From: Novosphingobium sp. Chol11
Lineage (GTDB): Bacteria; Pseudomonadota; Alphaproteobacteria; Sphingomonadales; Sphingomonadaceae
DNA length: 64,000 bases
Assembly: GCF_900218065.1 (NCBI RefSeq)
Contig: NZ_OBMU01000003.1
Location: 152,549-216,548 of the forward strand
Reading direction: 5' to 3'
Shown here: positions 42,258 through 50,190 of the stretch, one piece after another
Numbering within the stretch: position 1 is the stretch's first letter
Layout of the letters: each line of letters starts with the position of its first letter
Position numbers and translations under genes: made by a program
Notes under the pieces: model-generated
The model's input: only the letters and a program-made list of their open reading frames with translations
What the model was told of the DNA's origin: nothing
Databases searched by the model: none

Positions 42258-43328
42258 ATGAGCGACAGACGTGCCTGCATAAACGCCATCGGCTGCGCCG
42301 TTCCTGATCAGGATGTGCACGTCGCTTTCATCAACTGGGCCAGCCGCCAGATCACGGATGAACGGGCCCGCAGCCTTTTCACCCGGATGGCGGAACGGAG
42401 CGGCATCAACCATCGCTGGTCGGTCCTGCCGCCAGTCGATGCGGGCGGGTCGCCGGTCGATCCCGGCGGCTTCTATGCGGATGCCATGCCTTCGACATCG
42501 AAGCGCATGCAACTTTATCACCGCTTCGCGCCGCCGCTGGCCCTGCGTGCGATCGAGGACCTGCGCGCCAGGACAGCGCTGGACGGCATCACTCATATGG
42601 TGGTGGCAAGCTGTACCGGCTTCGTAGCGCCCGGCATCGATCAGATCATAGCGGATGCGCTTGGCCTGGCGGGTGTCGAGCGGACGCTGGTCGGCTTCAT
42701 GGGCTGCTACGCGGCAGTCGCGGCGTTGCGGACGGCGCGGCATATCGTCCGGTCGGAGCCACAAGCGCGTGTGCTGGTCGTCACGGTCGAACTATCCTCC
42801 CTACATCTTCAGCCCGAGCAGCAGGTCGAAAGATTGCTGATGATGCTGCAATTCGGCGACGGCGCGGCGGCCGCCCTGGTCAGCGCGGAGGATCATGGTT
42901 TCGCCATGGATGCGCCCTTTGCGATCAACCTGGAAGCCTCTGCCGACCTCATTCGATGGGAAATCGGCGACACTGGGTTTGTGATGCACCTGTCGGGCGA
43001 AGTTCCGTCGCGTATTCAGGCAGCGCTGCGGGACGATGGCATAAGAGAGAAGATCTGCGGTTCGTCCGATCCAGCGTCGATCGGGAACTGGGCGGTTCAT
43101 GCCGGAGGCCGATCGATATTGGACGCGGTGCAGAATGGCCTGGATCTGGGGCCTGATGCCCTGTCGGTCTCGCGCGGGGTGCTCGGCCGGAACGGCAATA
43201 TGTCATCCGCCACATTGATGTTCATTCTCCATGACCTGCTTCAGAAGGAGCGGCGCGGCAATGGCGTCGCGCTTGCCTTTGGCCCCGGCGTCGCTGCCGA
43301 GGGTTTCCGCTTTTCCAGAGCAGGCTGA
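42258..43328 (+). CDS. Type III polyketide synthase
   Basis: A 356-residue chalcone-synthase-like enzyme. Catalytic Cys119 is in MVVASCTGFVAPGID, His281 in WAVHAGGRSILD and Asn314 in RNGNMSSATLMF; the full Cys-His-Asn triad is present. FMGCYAAVAALRTARHI and the ending ALAFGPGVAAEGF are standard. It condenses an acyl-CoA starter with malonyl-CoA to make alkylpyrones or alkylresorcinols in known bacterial relatives. Its TGA overlaps the ATG of the flavin oxidoreductase, and two methyltransferases lie next door, so it is part of a compact lipid-phenol pathway. The starter and number of extensions cannot be read from sequence. Confidence 0.93.
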   Translation: MSDRRACINAIGCAVPDQDVHVAFINWASRQITDERARSLFTRMAERSGINHRWSVLPPVDAGGSPVDPGGFYADAMPSTSKRMQLYHRFAPPLALRAIEDLRARTALDGITHMVVASCTGFVAPGIDQIIADALGLAGVERTLVGFMGCYAAVAALRTARHIVRSEPQARVLVVTVELSSLHLQPEQQVERLLMMLQFGDGAAAALVSAEDHGFAMDAPFAINLEASADLIRWEIGDTGFVMHLSGEVPSRIQAALRDDGIREKICGSSDPASIGNWAVHAGGRSILDAVQNGLDLGPDALSVSRGVLGRNGNMSSATLMFILHDLLQKERRGNGVALAFGPGVAAEGFRFSRAG

Positions 43329-44407
43329 TGCCGGAAACGCTGATCATCGGCGGCGGTCCTGCTGGCTCTGCAGCCGCCATCACGCTGGCGCAGGCGGGCA
43401 TGCGGCCGCAGTTGATCGAGCGCCACCGGACGGCCCCGGCTGGCGTGTGCGGCGGCTTTCTGGGCTGGGATGCCATTGCGGGACTGGAGGAACTGGGAGT
43501 CGATCCCTGGAAACTTGGAGCGCGGCCGATCACACGGTTCCGGCTGTCCACGCCCAAACGCTGCATCGAAGCCTCCCTGCCCGCAACGGCTGCCGGAATT
43601 TCCCGCCGCACCCTGGACAACGCATTGATCGAAGCTGCCGGAAATGCTGGCGCTCTCGTCAGCCGGGGCCGAACCGTACGGGCCATGGATCCAGAGACAC
43701 GCACGGTGCGCTTCGACGATGGCCAAGACAGCGCGGCCGACGCTGTCTTCATCAGCGTGGGCAAGCATGAGTTGCGGGGCGTTGGACGGGATTTTTCATC
43801 TTCGTCCGTCGGTTTGCGAACCACCCTGCCCCCGTCCCACATCCTGCATGATGCTTTGGCGGGCATGGTGGAATTGCACCTGTTTGACAGAGGCTATGCC
43901 GGGCTGCTGTTGCAGGAGGATGGATCGGCCAACCTTTGCCTGTCGGTCAGCCGGGAGAGGTTGACCGAAGCGGGCACCGTTCCCTCGCTGATCGATCAAT
44001 TGCGGCAGGAGGCACCGCTGCTGAAGGCGCGGTTGGAGGGTGCGTCCTCCTGCTTCGACGCGGTAGCGGGCGTCCCCTATGGCTGGCGTGCGAGCGTGAC
44101 GCACAAGGGCATCTTTCGTACCGGCGACCAGAGCGCCGTCATTGCATCCCTTGCAGGCGACGGCATCGCCATAGCATTGGCCAGCGGGACGAGCGCCGCC
44201 CGGGCGATGCTGACGGGGGGACCTGATGCCGCCCCGGCATGGCAGCGCGCGTGGCGCAGGCAGTGCGGCATGCCCGTTGGCATTGCCGAAGCGCTGCGCC
44301 ACGGCGCCGCCGCGCCGCTTTCGCGAAGCCTGCTCATGACGGTGCTGAATTGCGCCCCAGCGCTAGGAACGAGCGCCGCCGCCCTCACCCGGATCAGGAG
44401 AGTGTGA
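43328..44407 (+). CDS. FAD-dependent oxidoreductase of the PKS locus
   Basis: A 359-residue flavoprotein of the geranylgeranyl-reductase/phenol-hydroxylase-like superfamily. The dinucleotide motif TLIIGGGPAGSAAAITLAQA is at residue 4. VCGGFLGWDAIAGLEELGVD lies where PGGACGG-type FAD contacts sit, and FRTGDQSAVIASLAGDGIAI is the DG-type motif near residue 270. It overlaps the polyketide synthase stop by one base. It probably hydroxylates or desaturates the polyketide, helping turn an alkylresorcinol into a quinone-type product (inference from such loci in other bacteria). Its 3' end overlaps the convergent methyltransferase gene by 14 bases. Confidence 0.85.
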   Translation: MPETLIIGGGPAGSAAAITLAQAGMRPQLIERHRTAPAGVCGGFLGWDAIAGLEELGVDPWKLGARPITRFRLSTPKRCIEASLPATAAGISRRTLDNALIEAAGNAGALVSRGRTVRAMDPETRTVRFDDGQDSAADAVFISVGKHELRGVGRDFSSSSVGLRTTLPPSHILHDALAGMVELHLFDRGYAGLLLQEDGSANLCLSVSRERLTEAGTVPSLIDQLRQEAPLLKARLEGASSCFDAVAGVPYGWRASVTHKGIFRTGDQSAVIASLAGDGIAIALASGTSAARAMLTGGPDAAPAWQRAWRRQCGMPVGIAEALRHGAAAPLSRSLLMTVLNCAPALGTSAAALTRIRRV

Positions 44408-45110
44408 GCGGCTCTTCCCTCACCCGCTCGACACACAGGCGAAAGGCGAAGCGGCGCACGATGCGCACCTGATCGGCCGTGATGCCCGCCTCCGCCAGCG
44501 ATCCGATCCAGTCGGCACGGCGGAAGGAGCGGGCGATCGAAAGCTGGCCATCCTCGCGCACGATCCGGTGGACGCGCAGCAGCCGGGCCAGGATGGGATA
44601 GCCCCAATGGGCAAAGCCATGGCGGTGCAGATCACAGATCAGCCAGCCCATCCGCGCCTTGGCCTCCATATGATGGAGGAAGGTCATAAGCTGTGCATCG
44701 GTCATGTGATGCGTGACCTGGCTGGAGATGATGAAGTCGAAGGATTCAGGCTGGTCCTGATAATCTCCTGCTCGATAGTCGATGGATAGCTCGGGAGGCG
44801 TCGCGCTCCGAGCCGCCGCCAAGCTCTTTTCATTGAGGTCCACGCCGACAAGCTCGGCATCGATGCCCTGCTTCCGCGCCCAGCGCGCTATCGCGCGGAG
44901 GACATCGCCATCGCCGAACCCGACATCAAGCAGGCGGAACCGTCTGGCGCTTCCCACCGCCCGCCGGAGGAAGGCGATGCTTGGCCAGGCCGTGAAGGTC
45001 CAGCGGTTCACCCGGGCGAGATCGTGCAGCACCCGCTCATATATGGCGGGGTCTAGGTCAGGCGCGTCCATCTGCTCTTCATGACGCGATCTTGTGCTTA
45101 GGTCGGCCAT
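44394..45110 (-). CDS. SAM-dependent methyltransferase of the PKS locus
   Basis: A 238-residue class I methyltransferase. FRLLDVGFGDGDVLRAIARW is the SAM glycine motif near residue 60, ELVGVDLNEKSLAAARSA binds the ribose, and FIISSQVTHHMTDAQL is the catalytic-face region. A short membrane-proximal C-terminus follows. It is convergent with the flavin oxidoreductase and divergent from the DUF2147 gene. Type III PKS loci usually carry such a methyltransferase for O- or C-methylation of the phenolic lipid; that is the likely role here. Confidence 0.85.
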   Translation of the reverse strand: MADLSTRSRHEEQMDAPDLDPAIYERVLHDLARVNRWTFTAWPSIAFLRRAVGSARRFRLLDVGFGDGDVLRAIARWARKQGIDAELVGVDLNEKSLAAARSATPPELSIDYRAGDYQDQPESFDFIISSQVTHHMTDAQLMTFLHHMEAKARMGWLICDLHRHGFAHWGYPILARLLRVHRIVREDGQLSIARSFRRADWIGSLAEAGITADQVRIVRRFAFRLCVERVREEPLTLS

Positions 45111-45189
45111 GGTTCATTCACTCCCCTCACCCACCTACACCGGGAACGGGGTTGATGCGCCAGACTTTTGGGATCACCGTGAAGGCGAA

Positions 45190-45609
45190 ATGATGGGAAT
45201 GACGATGTTGGCGGCTGCCCTGCTCATGCTGGCATCTTCGGCAGCGGCTCCTGCTGCCGACGTGACCGGGCTTTGGATGACGGACGATGGCAAAGGGCTC
45301 GTCCGGATCGCGCCTTGCGGCGCAAAGCTGTGCGGAAGGATCGTCAAGGTGCTGGACACAGGGCCTGATGTCCCAAGGACCGATGTGCATAATCCTGATC
45401 CGCGCCTTCGCACACGTCCTTTGGCGGGTCTGCTCACGCTTTGGGATTTCACCCGGTCGGGATCGGCCTGGACCGGAGGGCGGGCCTATGATCCCAAGAG
45501 CGGGAAAAGCTATCGCTCGTCGCTTGCGAGGAACCCGGACGGATCGCTGAAGCTCACCGGCTGCGTGCTTTTCATCTGTGAATCGCGGCGCTGGACGCGA
45601 GGCGGCTAG
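45190..45609 (+). CDS. DUF2147 family periplasmic protein
   Basis: A 139-residue secreted protein from ATG 45190 (GAAGG four bases upstream; the next ATG, 45193, would also serve). The signal peptide MTMLAAALLMLASSAAAPAA precedes DVTGLWMTDDGKGLVRIAPC, GAKLCGRIVKVLD, GKSYRSSLARNPDGSLKLTG and CVLFICESRRWTR, the DUF2147 pattern with its four cysteines. The family is a small beta-barrel of unknown function linked to envelope or metal stress. Its last bases overlap the convergent methyltransferase stop. It is unlikely to be a core part of the polyketide pathway. Confidence 0.82.
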   Translation: MMGMTMLAAALLMLASSAAAPAADVTGLWMTDDGKGLVRIAPCGAKLCGRIVKVLDTGPDVPRTDVHNPDPRLRTRPLAGLLTLWDFTRSGSAWTGGRAYDPKSGKSYRSSLARNPDGSLKLTGCVLFICESRRWTRGG

Positions 45610-46442
45610 ATCGCCTCCCACTGAAATATCCCATAGCGCATCGCCCCCGTTCGCAGGGCGAGGATGAGGCGCGGCAGGCTCAATATGAAGTCGCGGCTGG
45701 TGGTGGCCCGGCTGAGCGCCAGCTGGCGGATGCGGCGGTCGCTGAACAGGCTCTGCGAAAAGCGCGCGAGGCAGATCGACCAGGTGCGCCGGACCTCTCG
45801 GCTGATGTCCTGATAATCCATAAGGCGAAATCCAGCGGTGGAGGCCCACTCCAGATAGTCTTCCCGGCTCCCCATGCTCGGCAGCCTCCCCTCGCGGCAG
45901 ATCGGCAGCAGCAGGTGCCGCACTTGCCAGGCAGGAACGGCCTCTCCTTCCAGCCAGGCGCACACGGCCAGCCGGCCGCCCGAGCGCAATATCCGCCTGG
46001 CTTGCCCGAAGAAGCGCGGCTTGCTCGTCATATGTTCCGAGCTTTCGATGGCATAGGCGCCGTCGAATGATCCCGGATCGAGGCCGTTGTCGAGCCAGTC
46101 CCGCAGCAGGCAAGTGAACCGGGGCGAGCGGGCGCTCCCGATCCTGTGCTGCGCGGCCGAAAGGGTCAGGCCGGTGATCGACACGTCATGGCGGCTCAAC
46201 AGATCGGCTGCGGTCGCGCCATAGCCGCAGCCGATGTCGCAGAGCCTGTGCCCCGGTTCGATGCCAAGCCTCCGCTCCACTTCGGCCACCAGCTGCCCAG
46301 CCGCCTGCTCCGGTGTCTCGTCGCCTCGGCGCCAATAGCCATGATGGACATGATCTCCCCAGATGCGGCGATAGGCGAGGTCTAGCTCGTCATAATGAAG
46401 GGCGACGCTCGCCGTGTCTGACGGTTGATCGGGGACGATCAT
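45606..46442 (-). CDS. SAM-dependent methyltransferase (cyclopropane-synthase/tocopherol-MT-like)
   Basis: A 278-residue class I methyltransferase. YDELDLAYRRIWGDHVHHGY at residue 17 is the opening seen in cyclopropane-fatty-acid and gamma-tocopherol methyltransferase relatives. HRLCDIGCGYGATAADLLSR is the SAM site, ITGLTLSAAQHRIG follows, and FDGAYAIESSEHMTSKPRFF holds the catalytic-side glutamate. It lies 5 bases after the small membrane protein gene and converges with DUF2147. In type III PKS loci a second methyltransferase of this kind is common, acting on a lipid or phenolic ring (inference). Confidence 0.85.
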   Translation of the reverse strand: MIVPDQPSDTASVALHYDELDLAYRRIWGDHVHHGYWRRGDETPEQAAGQLVAEVERRLGIEPGHRLCDIGCGYGATAADLLSRHDVSITGLTLSAAQHRIGSARSPRFTCLLRDWLDNGLDPGSFDGAYAIESSEHMTSKPRFFGQARRILRSGGRLAVCAWLEGEAVPAWQVRHLLLPICREGRLPSMGSREDYLEWASTAGFRLMDYQDISREVRRTWSICLARFSQSLFSDRRIRQLALSRATTSRDFILSLPRLILALRTGAMRYGIFQWEAI

Positions 46443-46447
46443 GCCGG

Positions 46448-46648
46448 TCAGGGCACCGGCCGGTCTGCATGCGTAGTCGTCAGGAAAGAAGGATAGAGCA
46501 GCGTCACCGAAGCTGCCGCTATGATGATCAGCGCCGCGATCAGCGCGATGCCGCTATTCACCCTGCCCCTGTTGCGCGCGTAGAGCACCAGGCCCAGCAA
46601 GGCCGCGGCGATCAGGATGATGATGGCAGTAAGACCTGTTAGCGACAT
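46448..46648 (-). CDS. Small two-segment membrane protein
   Basis: A 66-residue protein with two hydrophobic segments, LTGLTAIIILIAAALLGLVL and GIALIAALIIIAAASVTLLY, separated by a short basic loop (ARNRGRVNS). AGGAG lies nine bases before the ATG. It precedes the methyltransferase gene by five bases, so the two may be cotranscribed. I do not recognise a family; it would sit as a hairpin in the inner membrane. Confidence 0.65.
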   Translation of the reverse strand: MSLTGLTAIIILIAAALLGLVLYARNRGRVNSGIALIAALIIIAAASVTLLYPSFLTTTHADRPVP

Positions 46649-46702
46649 CGATCACACTCCTGACGTGGGAAGATCAGCTCGCCGGGATCGCAAACACCGC
46701 AA

Positions 46703-46912
46703 TCACCGAGCAGCCAGTTCGTTCCCGCCCGCCTCCCCTGGCTCCGCTGCCGTGGACGCAGGAATTGCAGCATCTGACGTCCGGGATGCCGGGTCCGGCG
46801 CCCTGAGGCTCGTATAGGCGATCAGCGCAGCAAGGGCCAGGCACGCAGCCACGATCGCCCATAGCCATCGCTTGGCACTGCGCCTTTGTCGTCGCTCTGG
46901 ATCGCGGGGCAT
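46703..46912 (-). CDS. Small single-pass membrane protein
   Basis: A 69-residue protein: a strongly basic start (MPRDPERRQRRSAKR), one membrane segment (LWAIVAACLALAALIAYTSL, about residues 17-36) and an alanine/glutamate-rich periplasmic tail. GGTGAG precedes the start. It is upstream of the other small membrane protein on the same strand by 54 bases. No family recognised and no function can be proposed. Confidence 0.55.
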   Translation of the reverse strand: MPRDPERRQRRSAKRWLWAIVAACLALAALIAYTSLRAPDPASRTSDAAIPASTAAEPGEAGGNELAAR

Positions 46913-47069
46913 TGTCTCACCTTTCCATACATCGGCGCGCGGATGATCGGGCGAAAGATCCTGATGTCCTAACCTGGGTTAGTGATCGAAGCGGATCAGC
47001 GGCTTTGCCCACGCGTTTCCTCAATCGAACGACGGGCGAACCAGTTCCCGGCTGATGAGGATGACTATT

Positions 47070-47564
47070 ATGAATGACCGCAACGCATTTCTTCAGGGGC
47101 AGGGCTCTCCGATCAAGGACGATGCCGCGCCGCCCGAACAGGGTTGGCGCGGGGAACGATCGGCCAATGAGGTGGCAGGCGCGCAATCGCAACGGCGCCA
47201 TATTCCGGGCGTAGGGCCCGAAGTGGAGGAGATTTCCGGCACAGCCTTTGCCGAGGCGAAGGGGCTCGATCAGCCCCCCCAGGATGAGGACGGGGAAGAA
47301 AAGCGGACCTTGCCTGAATCAGGATCACGGGGCGAGCAAGGCGGCGATGGCGTCAGCGATCTCAGCATGGCGGGGAGCAGCCCGGGTGGCGAAAGCGCAG
47401 GAGCCCCCTACCCGCACGGCCGCCGCAAGACCGGCAATGATCCGGGCAGCATCATGGGCCATGGCGGGCAGAGCGAGATCGACTATCACGGTCCCGGCCA
47501 CCTCGGATCGACCAACACGGGCCACGACGACAATCGCAACGGCGTCGCCGAAAAGGACGACTGA
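47070..47564 (+). CDS. Hydrophilic low-complexity protein
   Basis: A 164-residue protein from ATG 47070 (GAGGA seven bases upstream; ATG 47055 is in frame). It is almost free of hydrophobic residues and rich in Gly, Asp, Glu, Gln and His: GTAFAEAKGLDQPPQDEDGE, SIMGHGGQSEIDYHGPGHLG, STNTGHDDNRNGVAEKDD. The last part resembles C-termini of small sphingomonad proteins of unknown function. It is likely disordered, perhaps a desiccation or stress protein. It stands alone, 146 bases ahead of the EF-G-like gene. Confidence 0.65.
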   Translation: MNDRNAFLQGQGSPIKDDAAPPEQGWRGERSANEVAGAQSQRRHIPGVGPEVEEISGTAFAEAKGLDQPPQDEDGEEKRTLPESGSRGEQGGDGVSDLSMAGSSPGGESAGAPYPHGRRKTGNDPGSIMGHGGQSEIDYHGPGHLGSTNTGHDDNRNGVAEKDD

Positions 47565-47710
47565 CAGGCTCATCCACAATAACCAAGCCCGGCTAGGCGG
47601 GCGGTTCGGCAATCGGGCCGAACCCCCCTTGCCTTCCCGGCGCGATAGGCAGAACATCCCTCCCTTACATAGACCGTCTTGCCCGACAAAGATGGATAAG
47701 GAGAGCAAGG

Positions 47711-49735
47711 ATGAGCGGCACTCAATCGCGCTCCATTGCGCTGATCGGCCCCGCCGGCGCGGGTAAAACCAGCCTCGCTGAAGCATTGTTGCACATCAGC
47801 GGGGCTATCACGCGACAGGGATCGGTAGAGGCGGGCACCAGCGTCGGCGACGCGAGTCCGGAAGCGCGCGAGCGGGGAAGCTCGACCGAAATCAACTTCA
47901 TGCAGTTCGAATGGATGGGCGATCCCTTTTCGCTCATCGACATCCCCGGCTCCCCGAGCTTTGCGGACGATGCGGCGATCGCGCTCAACGCTGCCGACCT
48001 GGCCGTCGTCGTCATCGATCCGGACCCGGCGCGAGCGCCCCTGGCAGAGCCCGTCCTGCGCAAGCTCGAACGTGCAGGCGTCCCGCACGCGCTGTTCGTC
48101 AACAAGATCGAGCAGGCCCGGGGCAGCATCCAGGAATTGCTTGCCGCCCTCTCGCCAATGAGCGCCGCCGCCCTGGTCGCGCGGCAGATCCCCATAAGGT
48201 CGGGCGATCGGGTCGATGGTTTCGTCGATCTCGCACTGGAACGCGCCTATCATTATGAGGCAGGCAAGCCATCGCAACAGATTGCCCTGGCCGAAGAGTT
48301 GAAGGCTGATGAAAGCGACGCGCGCTTTCACATGCTGGAGCAGCTTGCCGACCATGACGACGTCCTGCTCGAACAGCTTCTTTCGGATGAGCAGCCAAGC
48401 CTCCAGACCATCTTCGCCGATCTGGCGCAGGAGACGGCGAGCGGCCTGATCGTGCCGGTGCTGTTCGGCTCCGCCGCCAATGGCTTCGGCATTCGCAGGC
48501 TGCTCAAGATGCTGCGCCACGACACGCCTTCACCGGAACAGACCGCCGAACGGCTTGGGATCGACGGCGCGGGGGCGCAAGTGCTGAAGATTTCCCATGC
48601 AGCCACCGTTGGTCGGCTGGCGATCGCGCGGCTGTTTGGGGGCAAGATGACAGACGGCGCGGAGTTGCAGGATAGCGCGGGCCAGACCTTGCGCGCAGGT
48701 GGCCTGTTCGCCCTTCAAGGCAGTGCCACCGCCAAGATCGCCTCCGCCGATCCCGGCGCGGTGCTGGGCATTGCGAAAGTCGACACGGCAAAGGCGGGCG
48801 ATCTGATCGGCATTTCAGCAAGGCCGGGCGGCGGCGCTCTTCAAGCCGATCGCCCCGCGACCAATTGCGCCATCGCAATTGCCGCCAAGGATCACAAGGA
48901 TGAGGTGCGCCTGTCCACCGCCCTCAATCGGCTGGCTGAGGAAGATCACGCCCTTCACTGGACGCAGGACGAGGCATCGCGCGAGACGCTGCTGCATGGG
49001 GTGAGCGACGAGCATCTGAACGTCGTGCTGGCTCGCCTCAGGCGCCGCTATGGCGTGGCTGTCACGGCGCAGCCACCGACGATCGCCTACCGGGAGTCGA
49101 TCCGCAAACCCGTCACGCAGCGCGGACGGCACAAGAAGCAATCCGGTGGCCATGGCCAGTTTGGCGATGTGGTGCTGGAGGTGCGTCCGCTGGAGCGCGG
49201 CGAGGGCATTCGCTTCGAAGAACGGATCACGGGCGGCGCCATTCCCAAACAGTGGATACCCGCCGTGGAAAAGGGCGTCCAGGACGCCACCGCCAAAGGT
49301 CCCGTCGGCTTTCCGGTGGTGGATGTCGCGGCTATCTTGGTCGATGGCTCATTCCACAGCGTCGATAGCTCCGAGCTCGCATTCCGTACGGCAGGGCGTA
49401 TCGCGATGAGCGAGGCGCTGGCCGCGGCCTCCCCCTATCTGCTGGAGCCGATCGCACATGTGACGATCATGACGCCCGGCTCGGCATCGTCCCGCATCAC
49501 CTCCGCCGTCGCAAGCCGGCGCGGCCAGATGCTGCGCATGACGAGCCGGGAAGGCTGGTCGGCCTGGGACGTGATCGAAGTGCTATTGCCGGAAGCAGGG
49601 CTGCAAGGGCTCGAAGCGGAGGTCCGATCCATGAGCCAGGGCATGGCTTTCTTCGAAACGCATTTCGATCATCTCGCTGAAGTGGCGCCAAAGCTCGCCA
49701 GCAGCATCGTCCAGCGCGTCAAGGAACCGGCCTGA
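47711..49735 (+). CDS. EF-G-like translational GTPase paralogue
   Basis: A 674-residue protein with the five-domain EF-G layout. The P-loop is GPAGAGKT (residues 13-20), the switch I region RERGSSTEINFMQFEW, then LIDIPGSPSF (77-84), FVNKIE (130-134), and C-terminal EF-G domains IV-V with GGHGQFGDVVLEVRPLERGE and ASSRITSAVASRRGQM. The switch II DxPG is followed by Ser, not the catalytic His of EF-G, and NKxD is NKIE. I believe both changes occur in an alphaproteobacterial EF-G-like family distinct from FusA, so this is probably not the housekeeping factor. It is convergent with trxC with no gap. Its role at the ribosome is unknown; slow or altered GTP hydrolysis is inferred. Confidence 0.85.
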   Translation: MSGTQSRSIALIGPAGAGKTSLAEALLHISGAITRQGSVEAGTSVGDASPEARERGSSTEINFMQFEWMGDPFSLIDIPGSPSFADDAAIALNAADLAVVVIDPDPARAPLAEPVLRKLERAGVPHALFVNKIEQARGSIQELLAALSPMSAAALVARQIPIRSGDRVDGFVDLALERAYHYEAGKPSQQIALAEELKADESDARFHMLEQLADHDDVLLEQLLSDEQPSLQTIFADLAQETASGLIVPVLFGSAANGFGIRRLLKMLRHDTPSPEQTAERLGIDGAGAQVLKISHAATVGRLAIARLFGGKMTDGAELQDSAGQTLRAGGLFALQGSATAKIASADPGAVLGIAKVDTAKAGDLIGISARPGGGALQADRPATNCAIAIAAKDHKDEVRLSTALNRLAEEDHALHWTQDEASRETLLHGVSDEHLNVVLARLRRRYGVAVTAQPPTIAYRESIRKPVTQRGRHKKQSGGHGQFGDVVLEVRPLERGEGIRFEERITGGAIPKQWIPAVEKGVQDATAKGPVGFPVVDVAAILVDGSFHSVDSSELAFRTAGRIAMSEALAAASPYLLEPIAHVTIMTPGSASSRITSAVASRRGQMLRMTSREGWSAWDVIEVLLPEAGLQGLEAEVRSMSQGMAFFETHFDHLAEVAPKLASSIVQRVKEPA

Positions 49736-50173
49736 TCACACCGGGAGATGCTGCCGTGCCCAGTTGACAATGGCAGCCGTGGGCATCGCCCCGGCGTTGC
49801 GGGCAATTTCCCGCCCCTTGTGCACGATGACGAGCGACGGGATGCTGCGGATCGCATAGCGGGCGGCAAGATCGGCTTCCGCCTCCGTATCGACTTTCGC
49901 GAGCCGGACGCGCGGTTCCAGCTGCGCGGCGGCAGCTTCGAACGCGGGCGCCATCTGGCGGCACGGCCCGCACCATCCAGCCCAGAAGTCGATAAGAAGC
50001 GGAATGTCGCTGCTTGCGGCATGCTGGGAGAAATTGCCGCTGGTGAGCGTGATCGGCCGTCCTTGAAACAAGGCCTGCTTGCACCGTCCGCAGCGCCCCT
50101 CCCCCAGCCGCTCCTTCGGCACGCGATTGAGCGCGGCGCAGGAGGGGCAACTGACGAGGAGAGGGCTGGTCAT
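49736..50173 (-). CDS. trxC: Thioredoxin 2 (TrxC) with zinc finger
   Basis: A 145-residue cytoplasmic thioredoxin. An N-terminal zinc finger has Cys9, Cys12, Cys28 and Cys31 (CPSC and CGRC). The thioredoxin fold has the active site WCGPC (residues 67-71), and AIRSIPSLVIV carries the cis-proline. The full TrxC layout and length are present. It reduces protein disulphides and responds to oxidative stress in relatives. It lies 17 bases downstream of the M3 peptidase gene on the same strand, so the two may be cotranscribed. Confidence 0.93.
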   Translation of the reverse strand: MTSPLLVSCPSCAALNRVPKERLGEGRCGRCKQALFQGRPITLTSGNFSQHAASSDIPLLIDFWAGWCGPCRQMAPAFEAAAAQLEPRVRLAKVDTEAEADLAARYAIRSIPSLVIVHKGREIARNAGAMPTAAIVNWARQHLPV

Positions 50174-50190
50174 GCTGGACAGCCTTTCCG

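Noticed and set aside
47570..48520. 316-codon minus-strand frame over the EF-G-like gene
   Set aside because: Antisense to the GTPase P-loop and switch regions, with no protein-like motifs.
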